Below the pieces are notes generated by a model. That model saw only the letters and a program-made list of their open reading frames with translations. It searched no databases and was not told the origin of the DNA. A stretch of DNA of 64,000 nucleotides from Pseudoalteromonas sp. A25. GTDB taxonomy: Bacteria; Pseudomonadota; Gammaproteobacteria; Enterobacterales; Alteromonadaceae. Positions 27,804 to 37,456 of this stretch are shown here, in pieces (position 1 is the stretch's first letter; the number at the start of each line of letters is the position of its first letter). The translations under genes and the position numbers were made by a program. The DNA lies in contig NZ_AP021847.1 of NCBI RefSeq assembly GCF_009176705.1, forward strand, positions 548,501-612,500, written 5' to 3'.

Positions 27804-28568
27804 ATGTTATTTTCAAACTCGGGTTATGCCATGATCGTTGGCGGCAGCAGTGGTATCGGCTTTGCTACAGCACAATTATTACTCAAACACCAAATTCCAG
27901 TTTGTATTGTGGGTAAGAACGCCACAAAGTTACAATCAGCTTTAACAGCTTTAGACAGTGCCAACGCCAGTGCATTACTCGCCGATTTATCTACGTCTGA
28001 AGGTACAAACGTGGTAGCAACGTATATTGCACAGCACACAGCCCCAATTCAATATCTAATAAATGCTGCAGGCTACTTTAATCCAAAACCATTTATTGAA
28101 CATACCGAGGTGGATTATGAACGCTATTTCGCACTCAATAAAAGCCTGTTTTTTATCACGCAAGCAGCCGTTAAAGTGATGCAAACTCGCCAACAAGGTG
28201 CAATTGTAAATGTCGGCTCTATGTGGGCAAATCAGGCAATTAAAGCAACGCCATCGTCAGCCTACTCTATGGCAAAGGCTGGGCTGCACTCACTAACACA
28301 ACATTTAGCGATGGAACTTGCAGAGCATAATATACGCGTTAACGCAGTTGCGCCCGCGGTGGTTAAAACACCGATTTACGAGCACTTTATTGATGCCAAA
28401 GAAGTGGATGACGCACTCGCTAGCTTTAACCAATTTCATCCTCTTGGTCGTATTGGTACGCCAGAAGATATTGCAAACAGCATATGTCATTTATTGAGTG
28501 AGCAAAGTAGCTGGATCACCGGTACGGTGCTGAATATTGATGGTGGCGTAATGGCAGGTAGAAATTAA
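27804..28568 (+). CDS. SDR-family NAD(P)-dependent oxidoreductase
   Basis: 254 residues, a classical short-chain dehydrogenase. It shows the Rossmann loop GGSSGIGFATA near the N terminus, NAAGYF, catalytic Ser in VNVGSMWAN, the YSMAKAG Tyr/Lys pair, and the C-terminal INIDGGV-type closing (LNIDGGVMAGRN). It reduces or oxidises a carbonyl/alcohol using NAD(P)H. It is divergent from the HxlR regulator and probably induced by it, so a quinone or aldehyde substrate is plausible. AGGA lies 8 nt before the ATG. Confidence 0.9.
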   Translation: MLFSNSGYAMIVGGSSGIGFATAQLLLKHQIPVCIVGKNATKLQSALTALDSANASALLADLSTSEGTNVVATYIAQHTAPIQYLINAAGYFNPKPFIEHTEVDYERYFALNKSLFFITQAAVKVMQTRQQGAIVNVGSMWANQAIKATPSSAYSMAKAGLHSLTQHLAMELAEHNIRVNAVAPAVVKTPIYEHFIDAKEVDDALASFNQFHPLGRIGTPEDIANSICHLLSEQSSWITGTVLNIDGGVMAGRN

Positions 28569-28707
28569 TACTTTCGCAGCCAAAAAAGTGGGTTAATGTA
28601 AAAGCGGCTAAAAAGTGCAAAGGCAAACCTAAAAACCAGCGCAGGTGAAATAAATAATGGTTTTTGGCCCACAATATAGCCTTTTAGCTGTGGGCCTTGT
28701 CAGTCGC

Positions 28708-29712
28708 TTAGCTCGCAGCCGCACGACTTAAACGGTCAAGCACATCTAACCACTGCTCTTTATCAGGAGGAAGTTCAATCCAGATATGTTTAATATCTGC
28801 GTTATCTAACTGATAAAGCGCATAATATAGGTTTTGCGCATACGCTGCTTTGTCTGACGATAGCTTCATTTGCAGCGCTGATGTCTCATCAAGTGAGTTT
28901 GTTAGCGTATCGGAATAATACAAAACGGCAATATCATTTTGTGACAAGGTAGAGTGTGAACTAAGCTGCTCAAGCAAACTATTGCTCGTCATTAACTTAA
29001 CAGGTTTAGTGGGTTGATAATGTGCTTTGACATTGCCAGGTACGGCAACATTGTGGCTTGTAGGGAGCTTAACTTCACACCCCAGCACGGCCTCAATCTG
29101 TGATTTAGTAATCGGCCCTGAGCGCAAAATAATCGGTGTATCACTTGTTAAGTCTAAAATGGTACTTTCTAGCCCCACATCGCATGGGCCCCCGTCTAAC
29201 ACGGCCGCTATCTTTTTATTCAGTCCAAACATAACCTGCTCTGCGGTTGTTGGGCTAATGCGTTTGTATGGGTTAGCAGACGGTGCAGCTAGGCCAGTAT
29301 TTAAACGAGCTAACAACGTTCGTACTGCAGCTTGATTGGGTACTCTCAAGCCTACGGTATCTTGTCCACCTGTAACCACATAAGATACATGCTCAGCTTT
29401 TTGCAAAATAACAGTTAGAGGGCCGGGCCAAAACGCCTCAGCCAGTACCTTGGCGCTGTTTGGCACTTCACAAGCCCAGTCCTTTAGTTTTTCAACGCTA
29501 TCTACATGCACAATTAAAGGATGATCGGCAGGTCGTCCCTTAGCAGCAAAAATCTGACTAACGGCCTCAGGTTGACTTGCATCTGCAGCAAGGCCGTAAA
29601 CCGTTTCGGTTGGAATTGCCACAAGTTGCCCACTTTTTAAGTATTCATAAGCTGTTTCTAAACTTTGCGGGTCATTTGTAGATAAAATTTTTGTTTCTAA
29701 ATCTGCGCTCAT
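28708..29712 (-). CDS. tsaC: L-threonylcarbamoyladenylate synthase (Sua5-type, two-domain)
   Basis: 334 residues from ATG 29712; a longer frame to 29799 would run into the divergent gene's promoter. The N-terminal TsaC/YrdC domain contains GQLVAIPTETVYGLAADA, KGRPADHPLIVHV, PGPLTVIL and AAPSANP. A C-terminal Sua5 domain (from about 210) follows a PGNVKAHYQPTKPV linker. It makes threonylcarbamoyl-AMP for the universal t6A37 modification of ANN-decoding tRNAs. The long Sua5 form, rather than the short YrdC of E. coli, suggests that a second short tsaC gene may exist elsewhere. Confidence 0.92.
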   Translation of the reverse strand: MSADLETKILSTNDPQSLETAYEYLKSGQLVAIPTETVYGLAADASQPEAVSQIFAAKGRPADHPLIVHVDSVEKLKDWACEVPNSAKVLAEAFWPGPLTVILQKAEHVSYVVTGGQDTVGLRVPNQAAVRTLLARLNTGLAAPSANPYKRISPTTAEQVMFGLNKKIAAVLDGGPCDVGLESTILDLTSDTPIILRSGPITKSQIEAVLGCEVKLPTSHNVAVPGNVKAHYQPTKPVKLMTSNSLLEQLSSHSTLSQNDIAVLYYSDTLTNSLDETSALQMKLSSDKAAYAQNLYYALYQLDNADIKHIWIELPPDKEQWLDVLDRLSRAAAS

Positions 29713-29822
29713 ACCAAATCCAATCAGAAGCCATGCTCGTACATATTCTGCAAACCCGCTATTATACCCTAATAGCTGTGCACAGCTACAATAAATCAAT
29801 CATAAAAGAGCATGCAGCACCT

Positions 29823-30731
29823 ATGAGCTTCAACCCCAATTTACCTTTGGTGTACCATCCAAATTACTCTTTCTCATTTGATCCAAAACACCGCTTTGTA
29901 ATGAGCAAATTTGCGCGCCTATTTGAACAATGCAAACAACGTGGTCTGATACAAAACAATCTTCACCAGCCCAGCATTGGCACGCCCCAGCGCCTAGAGA
30001 ACATCCATTGCGAGAACTACATTTGGGATCTTTGGCATAATCGCTTGAGCGAGAAATGCATGCGCCGCATTGGCTTGCCTTGGTCAGAGCAACTGATGGC
30101 ACGGACATTTACCGCTCCACTAGGCACTTTAAAAGCAGCACAATTGGCGCTACAGCATGGTATTGCTTGTCATTTGGCTGGAGGCACACACCATGCTCAT
30201 TACGATTTTGGCTCTGGTTTTTGCATGGTTAACGACCTGGTTTTTACTGCCCACGAGTTGGTGGCAACTAGACAGGTTCATAACGTACTGATTTTTGATT
30301 TAGACGTGCATCAAGGCGATGGCACTGCCGCTATGCTTGCCCATAACCCTTATGTATTTACCTGCTCCATTCACTGTGAAAAGAACTTTCCGTTTAGAAA
30401 ACATGCGAGCGATCTAGATATTGGCCTAGATAACTATTTAGAAGATCAACCCTATTTACACATTGTCAAAGAAACTCTGACTGGGTTAATTGATGACTTA
30501 AACCCATCGCTGGTGATTTACGATGCGGGTGTAGATATTTGGCAACACGATAGCCTAGGAAAGCTAAACATTAGCTGGCAAGGGTTACAAAAAAGAGATG
30601 CGCTCGTTTTATCAACCTGTCAAGCACGCGGTATTCCCGTCGCTACCGTGATTGGTGGGGGTTATGACAAAGATCACCATCGTCTTGCACAAAGGCATAG
30701 TATTGTTGTCGAACAAGCAGCCTTACTGTAA
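29823..30731 (+). CDS. Histone-deacetylase-family amidohydrolase
   Basis: 302 residues from ATG 29823 (MSFNPNLPLVYHPNYSFSF). The arginase/deacetylase fold shows the His pair in GGTHHAHYDFGSGFC (His123/124), zinc ligands Asp161 and His163 in FDLDVHQGDGTA, and a late IYDAGVDIW with the third Asp. Bacterial members remove acetyl groups from small molecules such as polyamines, acetoin-linked proteins or acetyl-lysine. The catalytic Tyr near the C terminus may be in GGGYDKDHHRLA. Divergent from tsaC. Substrate not deducible. Confidence 0.87.
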   Translation: MSFNPNLPLVYHPNYSFSFDPKHRFVMSKFARLFEQCKQRGLIQNNLHQPSIGTPQRLENIHCENYIWDLWHNRLSEKCMRRIGLPWSEQLMARTFTAPLGTLKAAQLALQHGIACHLAGGTHHAHYDFGSGFCMVNDLVFTAHELVATRQVHNVLIFDLDVHQGDGTAAMLAHNPYVFTCSIHCEKNFPFRKHASDLDIGLDNYLEDQPYLHIVKETLTGLIDDLNPSLVIYDAGVDIWQHDSLGKLNISWQGLQKRDALVLSTCQARGIPVATVIGGGYDKDHHRLAQRHSIVVEQAALL

Positions 30732-30852
30732 GCCTGATACTTCATAAAACCTCTCTAGTATGTACCAAAAGCAGGCAGCTGATATCACTCCCGCTATTCA
30801 CACCTCTTTGAGGTAGGCCTTTCGTGGCAATAACTCAGGTCACATCAGTCAT

Positions 30853-31572
30853 TTATGGGCTATCAAACTGTTGGTTGTGCTTGGCGAGCGCTTCTTGCAC
30901 ACGCTTTACTATCTGTGGATCGGTGTTTTTACTAAATGCCATACACGCGCGCCGCTCGTTAGCATTTTTTACTTCATGCGCAATTTCCAAAAGCTCAAAG
31001 GGTCTGCCTAATTCACGCATTCTTTCATACGCGGTGTACTCGGTGGTAATAATAAAGTCAACACGTCTTGCTAAGAGCTTGCGAGGGCTTGCACTGGGAT
31101 CAGCGGTTAAATCGAGGTTCACCCCATTTTTAAAACCCTGAGCCAATAAATATTCATGAGAGATGCTGCCTCTCACTAGAGAAATAATATAATTTTTGGC
31201 ATCGTCCAAAGTAGTGAGCTTAATGTCATCACGGCTACGTAGCTTAAATAGATACTCTTTCACTGGATTAAGTAATGGACATGCCCACAAAAAGAGAGCT
31301 TCCCGCTCTTCTGTGCGATAAATTGAATAAATCATGGTATTGGCATTACGCTGTGCCATTTTCATAGAGCGTACCCAAGGGTAGCTTCTGATCTCATAAG
31401 GTATTTTTGCAGCATCAAGCACTTCACGTACTTTTTTAGTCGCACGGCCAACAACTTCCCCCTCTTCATTGGTGAAATTGTATGGAACCCATTCTTCGGT
31501 AACAACATTCAACTTAGGTTCTGCATTGATAGCGAAAGAAAACAGTATCAATACCAGCCAAAACTTCTTCAT
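30853..31572 (-). CDS. Periplasmic solute-binding protein, family 3 type
   Basis: 239 residues with a signal peptide (1-17, cleavage after INA). The mature part reads LNVVTEEWVPYNFTNEEGEVVGRATKKVREVL, the usual SBP_bac_3 start, then RRVDFIITTEYTAYERM. No transporter genes are adjacent. It resembles in design the orphan binding protein at 17126, without obvious close identity. The ligand may be an amino acid or another small anion; it could also serve a chemosensory or c-di-GMP input. Confidence 0.8.
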   Translation of the reverse strand: MKKFWLVLILFSFAINAEPKLNVVTEEWVPYNFTNEEGEVVGRATKKVREVLDAAKIPYEIRSYPWVRSMKMAQRNANTMIYSIYRTEEREALFLWACPLLNPVKEYLFKLRSRDDIKLTTLDDAKNYIISLVRGSISHEYLLAQGFKNGVNLDLTADPSASPRKLLARRVDFIITTEYTAYERMRELGRPFELLEIAHEVKNANERRACMAFSKNTDPQIVKRVQEALAKHNQQFDSP

Positions 31573-31720
31573 TCATAGACTCACTATAACGACGAGTACA
31601 CTATTATGTGTCCTCTTACTTTACATAGCAAAAACAACTAAATAGTTTGGTGTGCTGCTTTGCATTTTATCGCAACTTCATGCACCATGCGCTCTTAATC
31701 AATAGAAAGTATAGTCCGTT

Positions 31721-32593
31721 ATGAAATCATTCTTTTTTTTACTCTGCATTTGCTTACTTAGCTTTGGAGTGAACGCTCAGCAAGCAGCTAAACTTACCGA
31801 GACCCAACAAGATAAAGCCCTTGAAGAACTGCAAGCGCCAATGTATAAACCTTTATTGGAACGCTACATACTAGACGAACTAAAAGCTGTTCGTTACGAC
31901 CAGCAAAAGCTGCGTGAAGACCTTACCAAACAAGTCACCCACTCTCAACTTGATGCCGCCGATAGAGCTATCACTTATACCACCGATACAATTAACAATG
32001 TGTTGTTCATTATCACCGCAACCGCGTCTATTTTAGTTGTAGTTGGTTGGACATCGTTAAGAGACATTAAGAGTAAAGTGGAAGACTTAGTCAAAGAGCG
32101 CGTTGGTAACATTACACAAGAGTACGAACAGAGGCTGCAAGTACTTGAATCGAAGTTAAAAGAGCGCTCAGAAGAAATTTTAAATAACCACAAAAAGATA
32201 ACCATAACGAATGAAGTTCACTCTCTGTGGATGCGCGCTAACTTAGAAAGCGATATGAATTCTAAAATTGAGATTTATGACGAAATTCTAAAGCGCAAGC
32301 CTGAAGATGTCGAAGCAATCGCATACAAAGCCGATGCTTTATTAGAGCTTGGCGAAACGGGCGTTGCAATTCAGCTATGCAACCAAGCGTTAGAAATGGA
32401 CAATGACTATGGCTATGCCTATTGGCAAAGAGCTTGTGCGTTCGCCATGTTACACCAGCATGCTGATGCCATGGCCGATATACGCATGGCGCTAGAATAT
32501 GCGCCTAATTTGAAAAACGAGCTATTGCATGAAGCAGCTTTCGCCAGCTTACATGACAATGCCAGCTTTAATGAGTTGATTGAGCACGCATAA
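31721..32593 (+). CDS. Membrane-anchored coiled-coil/TPR protein
   Basis: 290 residues: a signal peptide (about 1-20), a charged helical segment, a membrane helix at about 86-108 (NNVLFIITATASILVVVGWTSL), a coiled coil (about 112-165, LVKERVGNITQEYEQRLQVL), then two to three TPR motifs (about 170-260, IYDEILKRKPEDVEAIAYKAD). The TPR part is probably cytoplasmic. No enzyme domain is seen. It may organise a membrane complex. Both neighbours point away from it or are convergent, so context does not help. Confidence 0.65.
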   Translation: MKSFFFLLCICLLSFGVNAQQAAKLTETQQDKALEELQAPMYKPLLERYILDELKAVRYDQQKLREDLTKQVTHSQLDAADRAITYTTDTINNVLFIITATASILVVVGWTSLRDIKSKVEDLVKERVGNITQEYEQRLQVLESKLKERSEEILNNHKKITITNEVHSLWMRANLESDMNSKIEIYDEILKRKPEDVEAIAYKADALLELGETGVAIQLCNQALEMDNDYGYAYWQRACAFAMLHQHADAMADIRMALEYAPNLKNELLHEAAFASLHDNASFNELIEHA

Positions 32594-32746
32594 ACGTGCT
32601 TTCTAGCGCCACTTTATGTAACAGATGAGCATGCTGGGCAACATCGCCCAGCTCTGCTTACCTTTTATCGTTTATAAAAGGTCGCTTTAGCACATAGGCG
32701 GTCACGCACAACAAAGCGCAAGAGACCACAATAATCCGACTTTGCT

Positions 32747-33064
32747 TTATAGTCGCTTCAAATAAGCATCAATAGCATGAGATAGCAGCTCATCAATTTG
32801 TTCTTCAAATTGATCTTTTTCTTTATCTAACCTAGCTAGATAAGCCATAACTTGGCTTTCTGATAAGTTCTTATTGCCGACTTTATATTCTCGCTCCGGT
32901 AACGATTTATCGTAACGCGGAACAAAGCTAAAAACAGCATAAACAGGCGGTTTAATTTTAGTATTCGCATACTGGCAAAAGCCTTCAACAAACTCAACAC
33001 CTGTTGGCCCCAAGCATCCTGGCTCTACGCGATACAGCAGTCTTATCCTTTTATCTTCACTCAT
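32747..33064 (-). CDS. Small conserved-looking cytoplasmic protein of unknown function
   Basis: 105 residues, with no signal or membrane segment. The N-terminal half is beta-rich (IRLLYRVEPGCLGPTGVEFVEGFCQYA) with two Cys. The C-terminal 45 residues form a charged helix (LDKEKDQFEEQIDELLSHAIDAYLKRL). It reads as a folded protein, not a frame artefact. I cannot assign a family. It lies 70 nt downstream of fpr's 3' side on the opposite flank, both on the minus strand, but a shared transcript would have fpr first. Confidence 0.55.
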   Translation of the reverse strand: MSEDKRIRLLYRVEPGCLGPTGVEFVEGFCQYANTKIKPPVYAVFSFVPRYDKSLPEREYKVGNKNLSESQVMAYLARLDKEKDQFEEQIDELLSHAIDAYLKRL

Positions 33065-33134
33065 TGTTACACCAAGGCACCTTGTTTAATTTATAAACTC
33101 ATAAATACACAAATCATATAATATAAACAATAAA

Positions 33135-33875
33135 TCACCAATATTGCTCTACTGTTATATGGCCAGGCTCCGCACGCCGATGCCTTTTAAACCCGTCGTT
33201 CATCAATAATTTTGTTGTATCTTTTACCATTTGCGGGTTTCCGCAAATCATAAAGTGGCTAGATTTTGGTAGCTCACTTAAACCACAATATTGACCCAAC
33301 TTGCCAGTTTCAAGTAAATCGGTGATCCGTCCTGACAAGCCTAATTCAGGCTCTTCTCGAGATACTACAGGTACGTAGGTAAATTGTTTAAATAACTTTT
33401 CTGTCGTTATGATCTGATGCTGATAGGTAAGATCATCATTATAACGAACACCATGCACCAAAATAACACGCTTAAACCTATCCCACAGTTTACCTTGGGC
33501 AATTATTGACAAAAATGGACCTATTGCAGTTCCTGTACTTAGCATCCATAACACATCGCAATCAGGTACTTCTTCAATGGTTAAAAAGCCATTCGCTTGA
33601 ACGCTCACATCTATTTCGTCGCCCACTTTTAGCTCTGACAGCTTTTGTGACAAACTACCGTCTTCAACTTCAATTAAATAAAACTCTAATACTGGCTCTT
33701 GCGGAGAATTAACAAAAGAATATGCACGCGCAACACGCTTGTCGCCTATTTTTAGTGCGAGTTTAGTGAACTGGCCCGCTTTGAAAGGCTCAATATCGGC
33801 AGAGATCTTTAGACTGAACAAGCTGGGTGTCCACCAATTTACATCGAGTATTTTACCGGTTACCCATTGTGACAT
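33135..33875 (-). CDS. fpr: Ferredoxin/flavodoxin-NADP+ reductase
   Basis: 246 residues of the bacterial short FNR type. The FAD site is RAYSFVNSPQE, the pyrophosphate-binding segment is GSLSQKLSEL, the NADP site starts at STGTAIGPFLS, and the protein ends in VEQYW with the terminal aromatic that stacks on FAD. It shuttles electrons between NADPH and ferredoxin or flavodoxin for iron-sulfur repair and radical enzymes. In enterics it is SoxRS-controlled; no SoxS-like site was identified here. Confidence 0.93.
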   Translation of the reverse strand: MSQWVTGKILDVNWWTPSLFSLKISADIEPFKAGQFTKLALKIGDKRVARAYSFVNSPQEPVLEFYLIEVEDGSLSQKLSELKVGDEIDVSVQANGFLTIEEVPDCDVLWMLSTGTAIGPFLSIIAQGKLWDRFKRVILVHGVRYNDDLTYQHQIITTEKLFKQFTYVPVVSREEPELGLSGRITDLLETGKLGQYCGLSELPKSSHFMICGNPQMVKDTTKLLMNDGFKRHRRAEPGHITVEQYW

Positions 33876-34024
33876 TTGTTAACCTCGCTGCGTTATTTAA
33901 GCATTTACTCTTTTGTTAGTTAATTAACAGCCCTAGCGTGATAGCTTTGCAAAAAAGTTGCTACCTCTGCACTTTAAAAGCTTCATAACCTTATAATTAA
34001 ACCATGGCAGATATAAGAATAAAG

Positions 34025-35014
34025 TCAAAGTGTTGGGCACCATGGTTGTGCCATAGATTCAGGTAGCAACGTTTTGCCTAGTCTAATAGGTTTTTGTTTA
34101 GGATATAAATACGCTTTATCAACCACTTTTAAATGCGCTTTAACATCAGCACCGAAGCCACGCTTTATCAGTGGTTTGACATGTTCAGCTAGCCATCGCT
34201 CTTGTGCCAACGTCACTTCTTTCGTCTTTATTGCTTGCGCTATCAAGTCTAACCATTGCAGGTATTGTAAAGACTCCATATCTTGCTCATCAACTAAGGT
34301 TTCGTATCCTTGGCGATAATGCGAAAAAGTACTTAACAAGTTACCAGATAAAGATGCACCTAAAATATTCAATGTCACCCCGGCTGCAGAAATTGCATTA
34401 CCCAGCTTGCCATAAAAACCTCGAGCTTGTTCAAAACTTGACACTGCCTCTTCAAATTTTCCAAGAGATGTCAGTATGTTTCCCCTAACCACAAAGTAAC
34501 CTGCTTTAACCCTCATTGATAATTGCTTTTGATCAATACTATTAATTAATTGATAAGCCATCGCGGGTTGTTCTGATAATCTATAAACAATTGCCAAATT
34601 AACTTTAAGTGTAGCCAGCTCTATGTCACTAGCAGATAAGTCCAACGCACACGTATAATGTTTGCGAGCTTGTTCCAGTTGATAATTAAAACGATAGGCT
34701 ACCCCTATCCTCGTCACTAAATTAAACTTAATAGGTTCAACATAAATAGAGAGTTCAGGGCTGGAAAGGCGCTTTACAATACTCACAAAGGTCGACCACT
34801 GCGAAGCATTTAAAGCTGCCAGCAGCCCCTCAAAATGCAAATCAGTCAAAACTTGCTTATCTGTATTGTCAATTTGTGCTTGTTTTAGCAACTCAGAGTA
34901 ACGCTGGACCGCCTTATCAGGCTCACTTGACGACAGCTTTTTTAACTCGTCTATCTGTACACTGCTTACGGGCAACATCAGCAAAGAAGATAATAGCATT
35001 GCATTTATAAACAT
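34025..35014 (-). CDS. Exported TPR-like protein
   Basis: 329 residues with a signal peptide (about 1-18, MFINAMLLSSLLMLPVSS). The remainder is helical hairpins with TPR spacing, clearest at residues about 115-215 (YRFNYQLEQARKHYTCAL, VNLAIVYRLSEQPAMAYQLI, VVRGNILTSLGKFEEAVSSF). No enzymatic domain. The general design resembles the 24199-25233 protein, which has a similar helical repeat core but lacks a signal peptide. Its partner and role are unknown. Confidence 0.6.
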   Translation of the reverse strand: MFINAMLLSSLLMLPVSSVQIDELKKLSSSEPDKAVQRYSELLKQAQIDNTDKQVLTDLHFEGLLAALNASQWSTFVSIVKRLSSPELSIYVEPIKFNLVTRIGVAYRFNYQLEQARKHYTCALDLSASDIELATLKVNLAIVYRLSEQPAMAYQLINSIDQKQLSMRVKAGYFVVRGNILTSLGKFEEAVSSFEQARGFYGKLGNAISAAGVTLNILGASLSGNLLSTFSHYRQGYETLVDEQDMESLQYLQWLDLIAQAIKTKEVTLAQERWLAEHVKPLIKRGFGADVKAHLKVVDKAYLYPKQKPIRLGKTLLPESMAQPWCPTL

Positions 35015-35090
35015 TAACGCTCTCTTAAAAAGTCAACTAATCAAAAGCATAGTAACTATTAGCGAAATTTTCATCGAAGTTTTAGGCAAA

Positions 35091-35117
35091 AAAAAGCCGC
35101 ACTAAGTGCGGCTTTTT
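35091..35117 (-). terminator. Rho-independent terminator of the deoB-deoD operon
   Basis: AAAAAGCCGCAC-TAA-GTGCGGCTTTTT is a perfect 12-bp stem with a 3-nt loop and T-runs on both strands. It lies about 100 bases past the deoD stop codon and could act in both directions. Confidence 0.85.
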
Positions 35118-35220
35118 GGGTGTGATTCGCTTTGTTTTAGGCGTGTCTCCAAAACTCTGCGATTACGTTACCAAGGAACTAATCATTTGCAGGCCTTGTT
35201 AAACCTGCAAATATAAATTT

Positions 35221-35922
35221 TTAAATCGACTCTAATGCGATTTTAACCATCTCGTTGAAGGTGCTCTGACGCTCTTCAGCTGGTGTTGCTTCACCGGTAA
35301 TAACATGATCACTCACGGTAAATAAAGCCATGGCTTTTGCACCGTACTCAGCAGCAACGCCATACATGCCGGCGGTTTCCATATCAACAGCCATAACGCC
35401 TAGCTTGTCTAACTGCTCATAAAAAGTGCCATCTGCTTGATAAAAAGTGTCGGTTGTAAATACGTTACCCACTTTAGCGGCGATACCAAGCTTGCGAGCT
35501 GCATTTACGCCATTTTCTAGCAAACCGAAGTCTGCTATCGCTGCAAAATCATAGCCACGAACACGAGCACGGTTTACATTTGAATCTGTGCTCGCACCTT
35601 GAGCGAAAATCACATCGCGAATTTTGATATCTTTACTTATACCGCCGCAGGTACCAATTCGGATCAGATTTTTTACGCCATAACTTACAATTAGCTCTCT
35701 AGCGTAAATAGACATTGAAGGAATACCCATGCCCGAACCCATGATGCTCACAGGTTTCCCGTTATACGTACCAGTAAAACCATACATGTTACGAACACCA
35801 GTCACTTGACGTGCATCTTCTAAAAAGTGCTCCGCAATATATTGTGCTCGAAGCGGATCGCCTGGCATTAATACTGTTTCAGCAAAATCACCACTGTTTG
35901 CACTAATATGAGGTGTGCTCAT
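35221..35922 (-). CDS. deoD: Purine nucleoside phosphorylase, hexameric DeoD type
   Basis: 233 residues of normal length. Motifs: [24 protein letters not shown] at the N terminus split over the His4 and phosphate-binding Gly20 region, [17 protein letters not shown] (phosphate), [20 protein letters not shown] (ribose-binding Met-Glu) and TVSDH with the catalytic Asp. It converts purine (deoxy)ribonucleosides and phosphate to base and (deoxy)ribose-1-phosphate. It follows deoB by 16 nt, forming the usual deoB-deoD pair. deoC and deoA are not in this window. Confidence 0.95.
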   Translation of the reverse strand: MSTPHISANSGDFAETVLMPGDPLRAQYIAEHFLEDARQVTGVRNMYGFTGTYNGKPVSIMGSGMGIPSMSIYARELIVSYGVKNLIRIGTCGGISKDIKIRDVIFAQGASTDSNVNRARVRGYDFAAIADFGLLENGVNAARKLGIAAKVGNVFTTDTFYQADGTFYEQLDKLGVMAVDMETAGMYGVAAEYGAKAMALFTVSDHVITGEATPAEERQSTFNEMVKIALESI

Positions 35923-35938
35923 CGATTGTTTTCCTTCT

Positions 35939-37153
35939 TTATGCTCTGTTTAGTGAAGTAACAAACCCTTCACCATACTCAAGCGCAGACAACTTAAACC
36001 ACTGGGCAAGGGTTTGACCTATATCTGCAAAACTTTGTCTTTCTCCTAGCGGAGCATTTACCATACCCGGCGTGTAAGCCAATACTGGCACATACTCACG
36101 AGTATGATCGGTACCTGGTGCTGTTGGATCACAACCATGGTCGGCAGTTATCAACAACAAGTCATCGCTTTGCAGTTTATTGAGTATAGTCGGTAAAAAA
36201 GCGTCAAATTGCTCAAGTGCCTGTGCGTACCCAACTGCGTTGCGGCGATGGCCAAATTTTTCATCAAAATCCACTAAATTAGTGAAAATCAAACTGTGAT
36301 CAGGTGCGCTGTCCACTAGCTCTGAGGTTTTCTTAAGCAAGTTCATCAGCCCCGGTGCTTTGTGCTTCTGAGTTATGCCTTGGTGAGCATATATGTCAGA
36401 AATTTTGCCTACACTGATCACTTCACCACCGTCCGCTGCTAGTTTGTCTAAAACCGTCGGTGCAGGTGGTAACACCGAATAATCTCTGCGATTACCCGTA
36501 CGAATAAAGTCGGCACTCGAGGTGCCTATAAACGGCCGCGCTATCACTCGTCCTATATTCATTTCATCAAGCAGTGCCCGTGCGATTTCACATACCTGAT
36601 AAAGCTTGTCAAGGCCGAATGATTGCTCATGAGCGGCTATTTGAAAAACGCTATCAACCGAGGTGTAACAAATAGGCATGCCAGTGTTAACATGCTCTTC
36701 ACCCAGTTGTTCTAAAATTGTTGTTCCAGAGGCGTAACAGTTGCCTAAAATACCCGGAATGTCAGCGCGCTTGCATAACTCATCTACAAACGCCTGAGGA
36801 AAACAAGGTGTTGTATTTGGGAAATAACCCCAATCAAACAACACCGGCACGCCGGCCATTTCCCAATGACCTGATGGCGTATCTTTGCCACTCGATAGCT
36901 CTTTTGCATAACCCCAAGCTGCTTGAGGGGTCTGGCGCTCACTGACTTCGCATGATTCGCCACCTGCCGCTTCGCAAGCATCTAACAGCCCCAAGCGACT
37001 TAGGTTTGGTAAAGACAGTGCTTTGCCAGTTTCTTTTTTGTAAGCTTGTAAGAGGTGTGCAAGCGTATTTGCACCAACATCACCAAATTTATCTGCATCT
37101 GGTGCGGCGCCAATGCCTAGGCTATCTGCCATTAAAATAATTGCTCTTGCCAT
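35939..37153 (-). CDS. deoB: Phosphopentomutase
   Basis: 404 residues of the alkaline phosphatase superfamily. The metal-binding start is [20 protein letters not shown] and the phospho-acceptor Thr lies in DTPSGHWEM. Late metal ligands are in [15 protein letters not shown] and [20 protein letters not shown]. It interconverts (deoxy)ribose 1- and 5-phosphates, coupling DeoD to the pentose pathway. It is the first gene of the deoB-deoD operon, divergent from udk-nupC across a 303-bp gap with two matching palindromes. Confidence 0.95.
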   Translation of the reverse strand: MARAIILMADSLGIGAAPDADKFGDVGANTLAHLLQAYKKETGKALSLPNLSRLGLLDACEAAGGESCEVSERQTPQAAWGYAKELSSGKDTPSGHWEMAGVPVLFDWGYFPNTTPCFPQAFVDELCKRADIPGILGNCYASGTTILEQLGEEHVNTGMPICYTSVDSVFQIAAHEQSFGLDKLYQVCEIARALLDEMNIGRVIARPFIGTSSADFIRTGNRRDYSVLPPAPTVLDKLAADGGEVISVGKISDIYAHQGITQKHKAPGLMNLLKKTSELVDSAPDHSLIFTNLVDFDEKFGHRRNAVGYAQALEQFDAFLPTILNKLQSDDLLLITADHGCDPTAPGTDHTREYVPVLAYTPGMVNAPLGERQSFADIGQTLAQWFKLSALEYGEGFVTSLNRA

Positions 37154-37251
37154 TTTTTACCTCATATTTACAAGACCTGGGTTTACATGTGAAAAAGTAA
37201 TCAACTTGCGCTCCCATTGATTGCTACTTTATTGTTGCTCCGAATAATCGT

Positions 37252-37342
37252 ACAGGACATAAGTCCGCTGTCATAAAAGCATAATAAAATTCACGAACTG
37301 CGTTGAACTTGTCGATTTTGTCTCACAGGACAAAAGTCCTGT
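37252..37342. promoter_or_regulatory. Paired palindromic operators between deoBD and udk-nupC
   Basis: Site A (37252-37269) is ACAGGAC-ATAA-GTCCGCT and site B (37325-37342) is ACAGGAC-AAAA-GTCCTGT, the latter a perfect 7-4-7 inverted repeat. The centres are 73 bp apart, seven helical turns, compatible with looping. They lie in the 303-bp divergent gap that controls all four nucleoside genes. They do not look like CytR, DeoR or CRP sites of E. coli. The regulator is not in the window. Confidence 0.68.
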
Positions 37343-37456
37343 TTTGTTAAACGCAAAATCGCTAAATTTGCATCCTAAGCGAAGCAAAAGAGATTAATCG
37401 TGTCTTTTTTGCTATTGTGATCTTCCAACGTTAACGACTGCTGGGTGTGAACTTTA

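Noticed and set aside
29691..29822. Extended start for the deacetylase-like gene
   Set aside because: The extension overlaps the start of tsaC on the other strand and has no similarity; MSFNPNLPLVYHP is the natural start.
30853..32593. Possible ABC transporter cluster around the solute-binding protein
   Set aside because: The adjacent membrane protein is a single-helix TPR protein on the other strand, not a permease; no ATPase gene is present.
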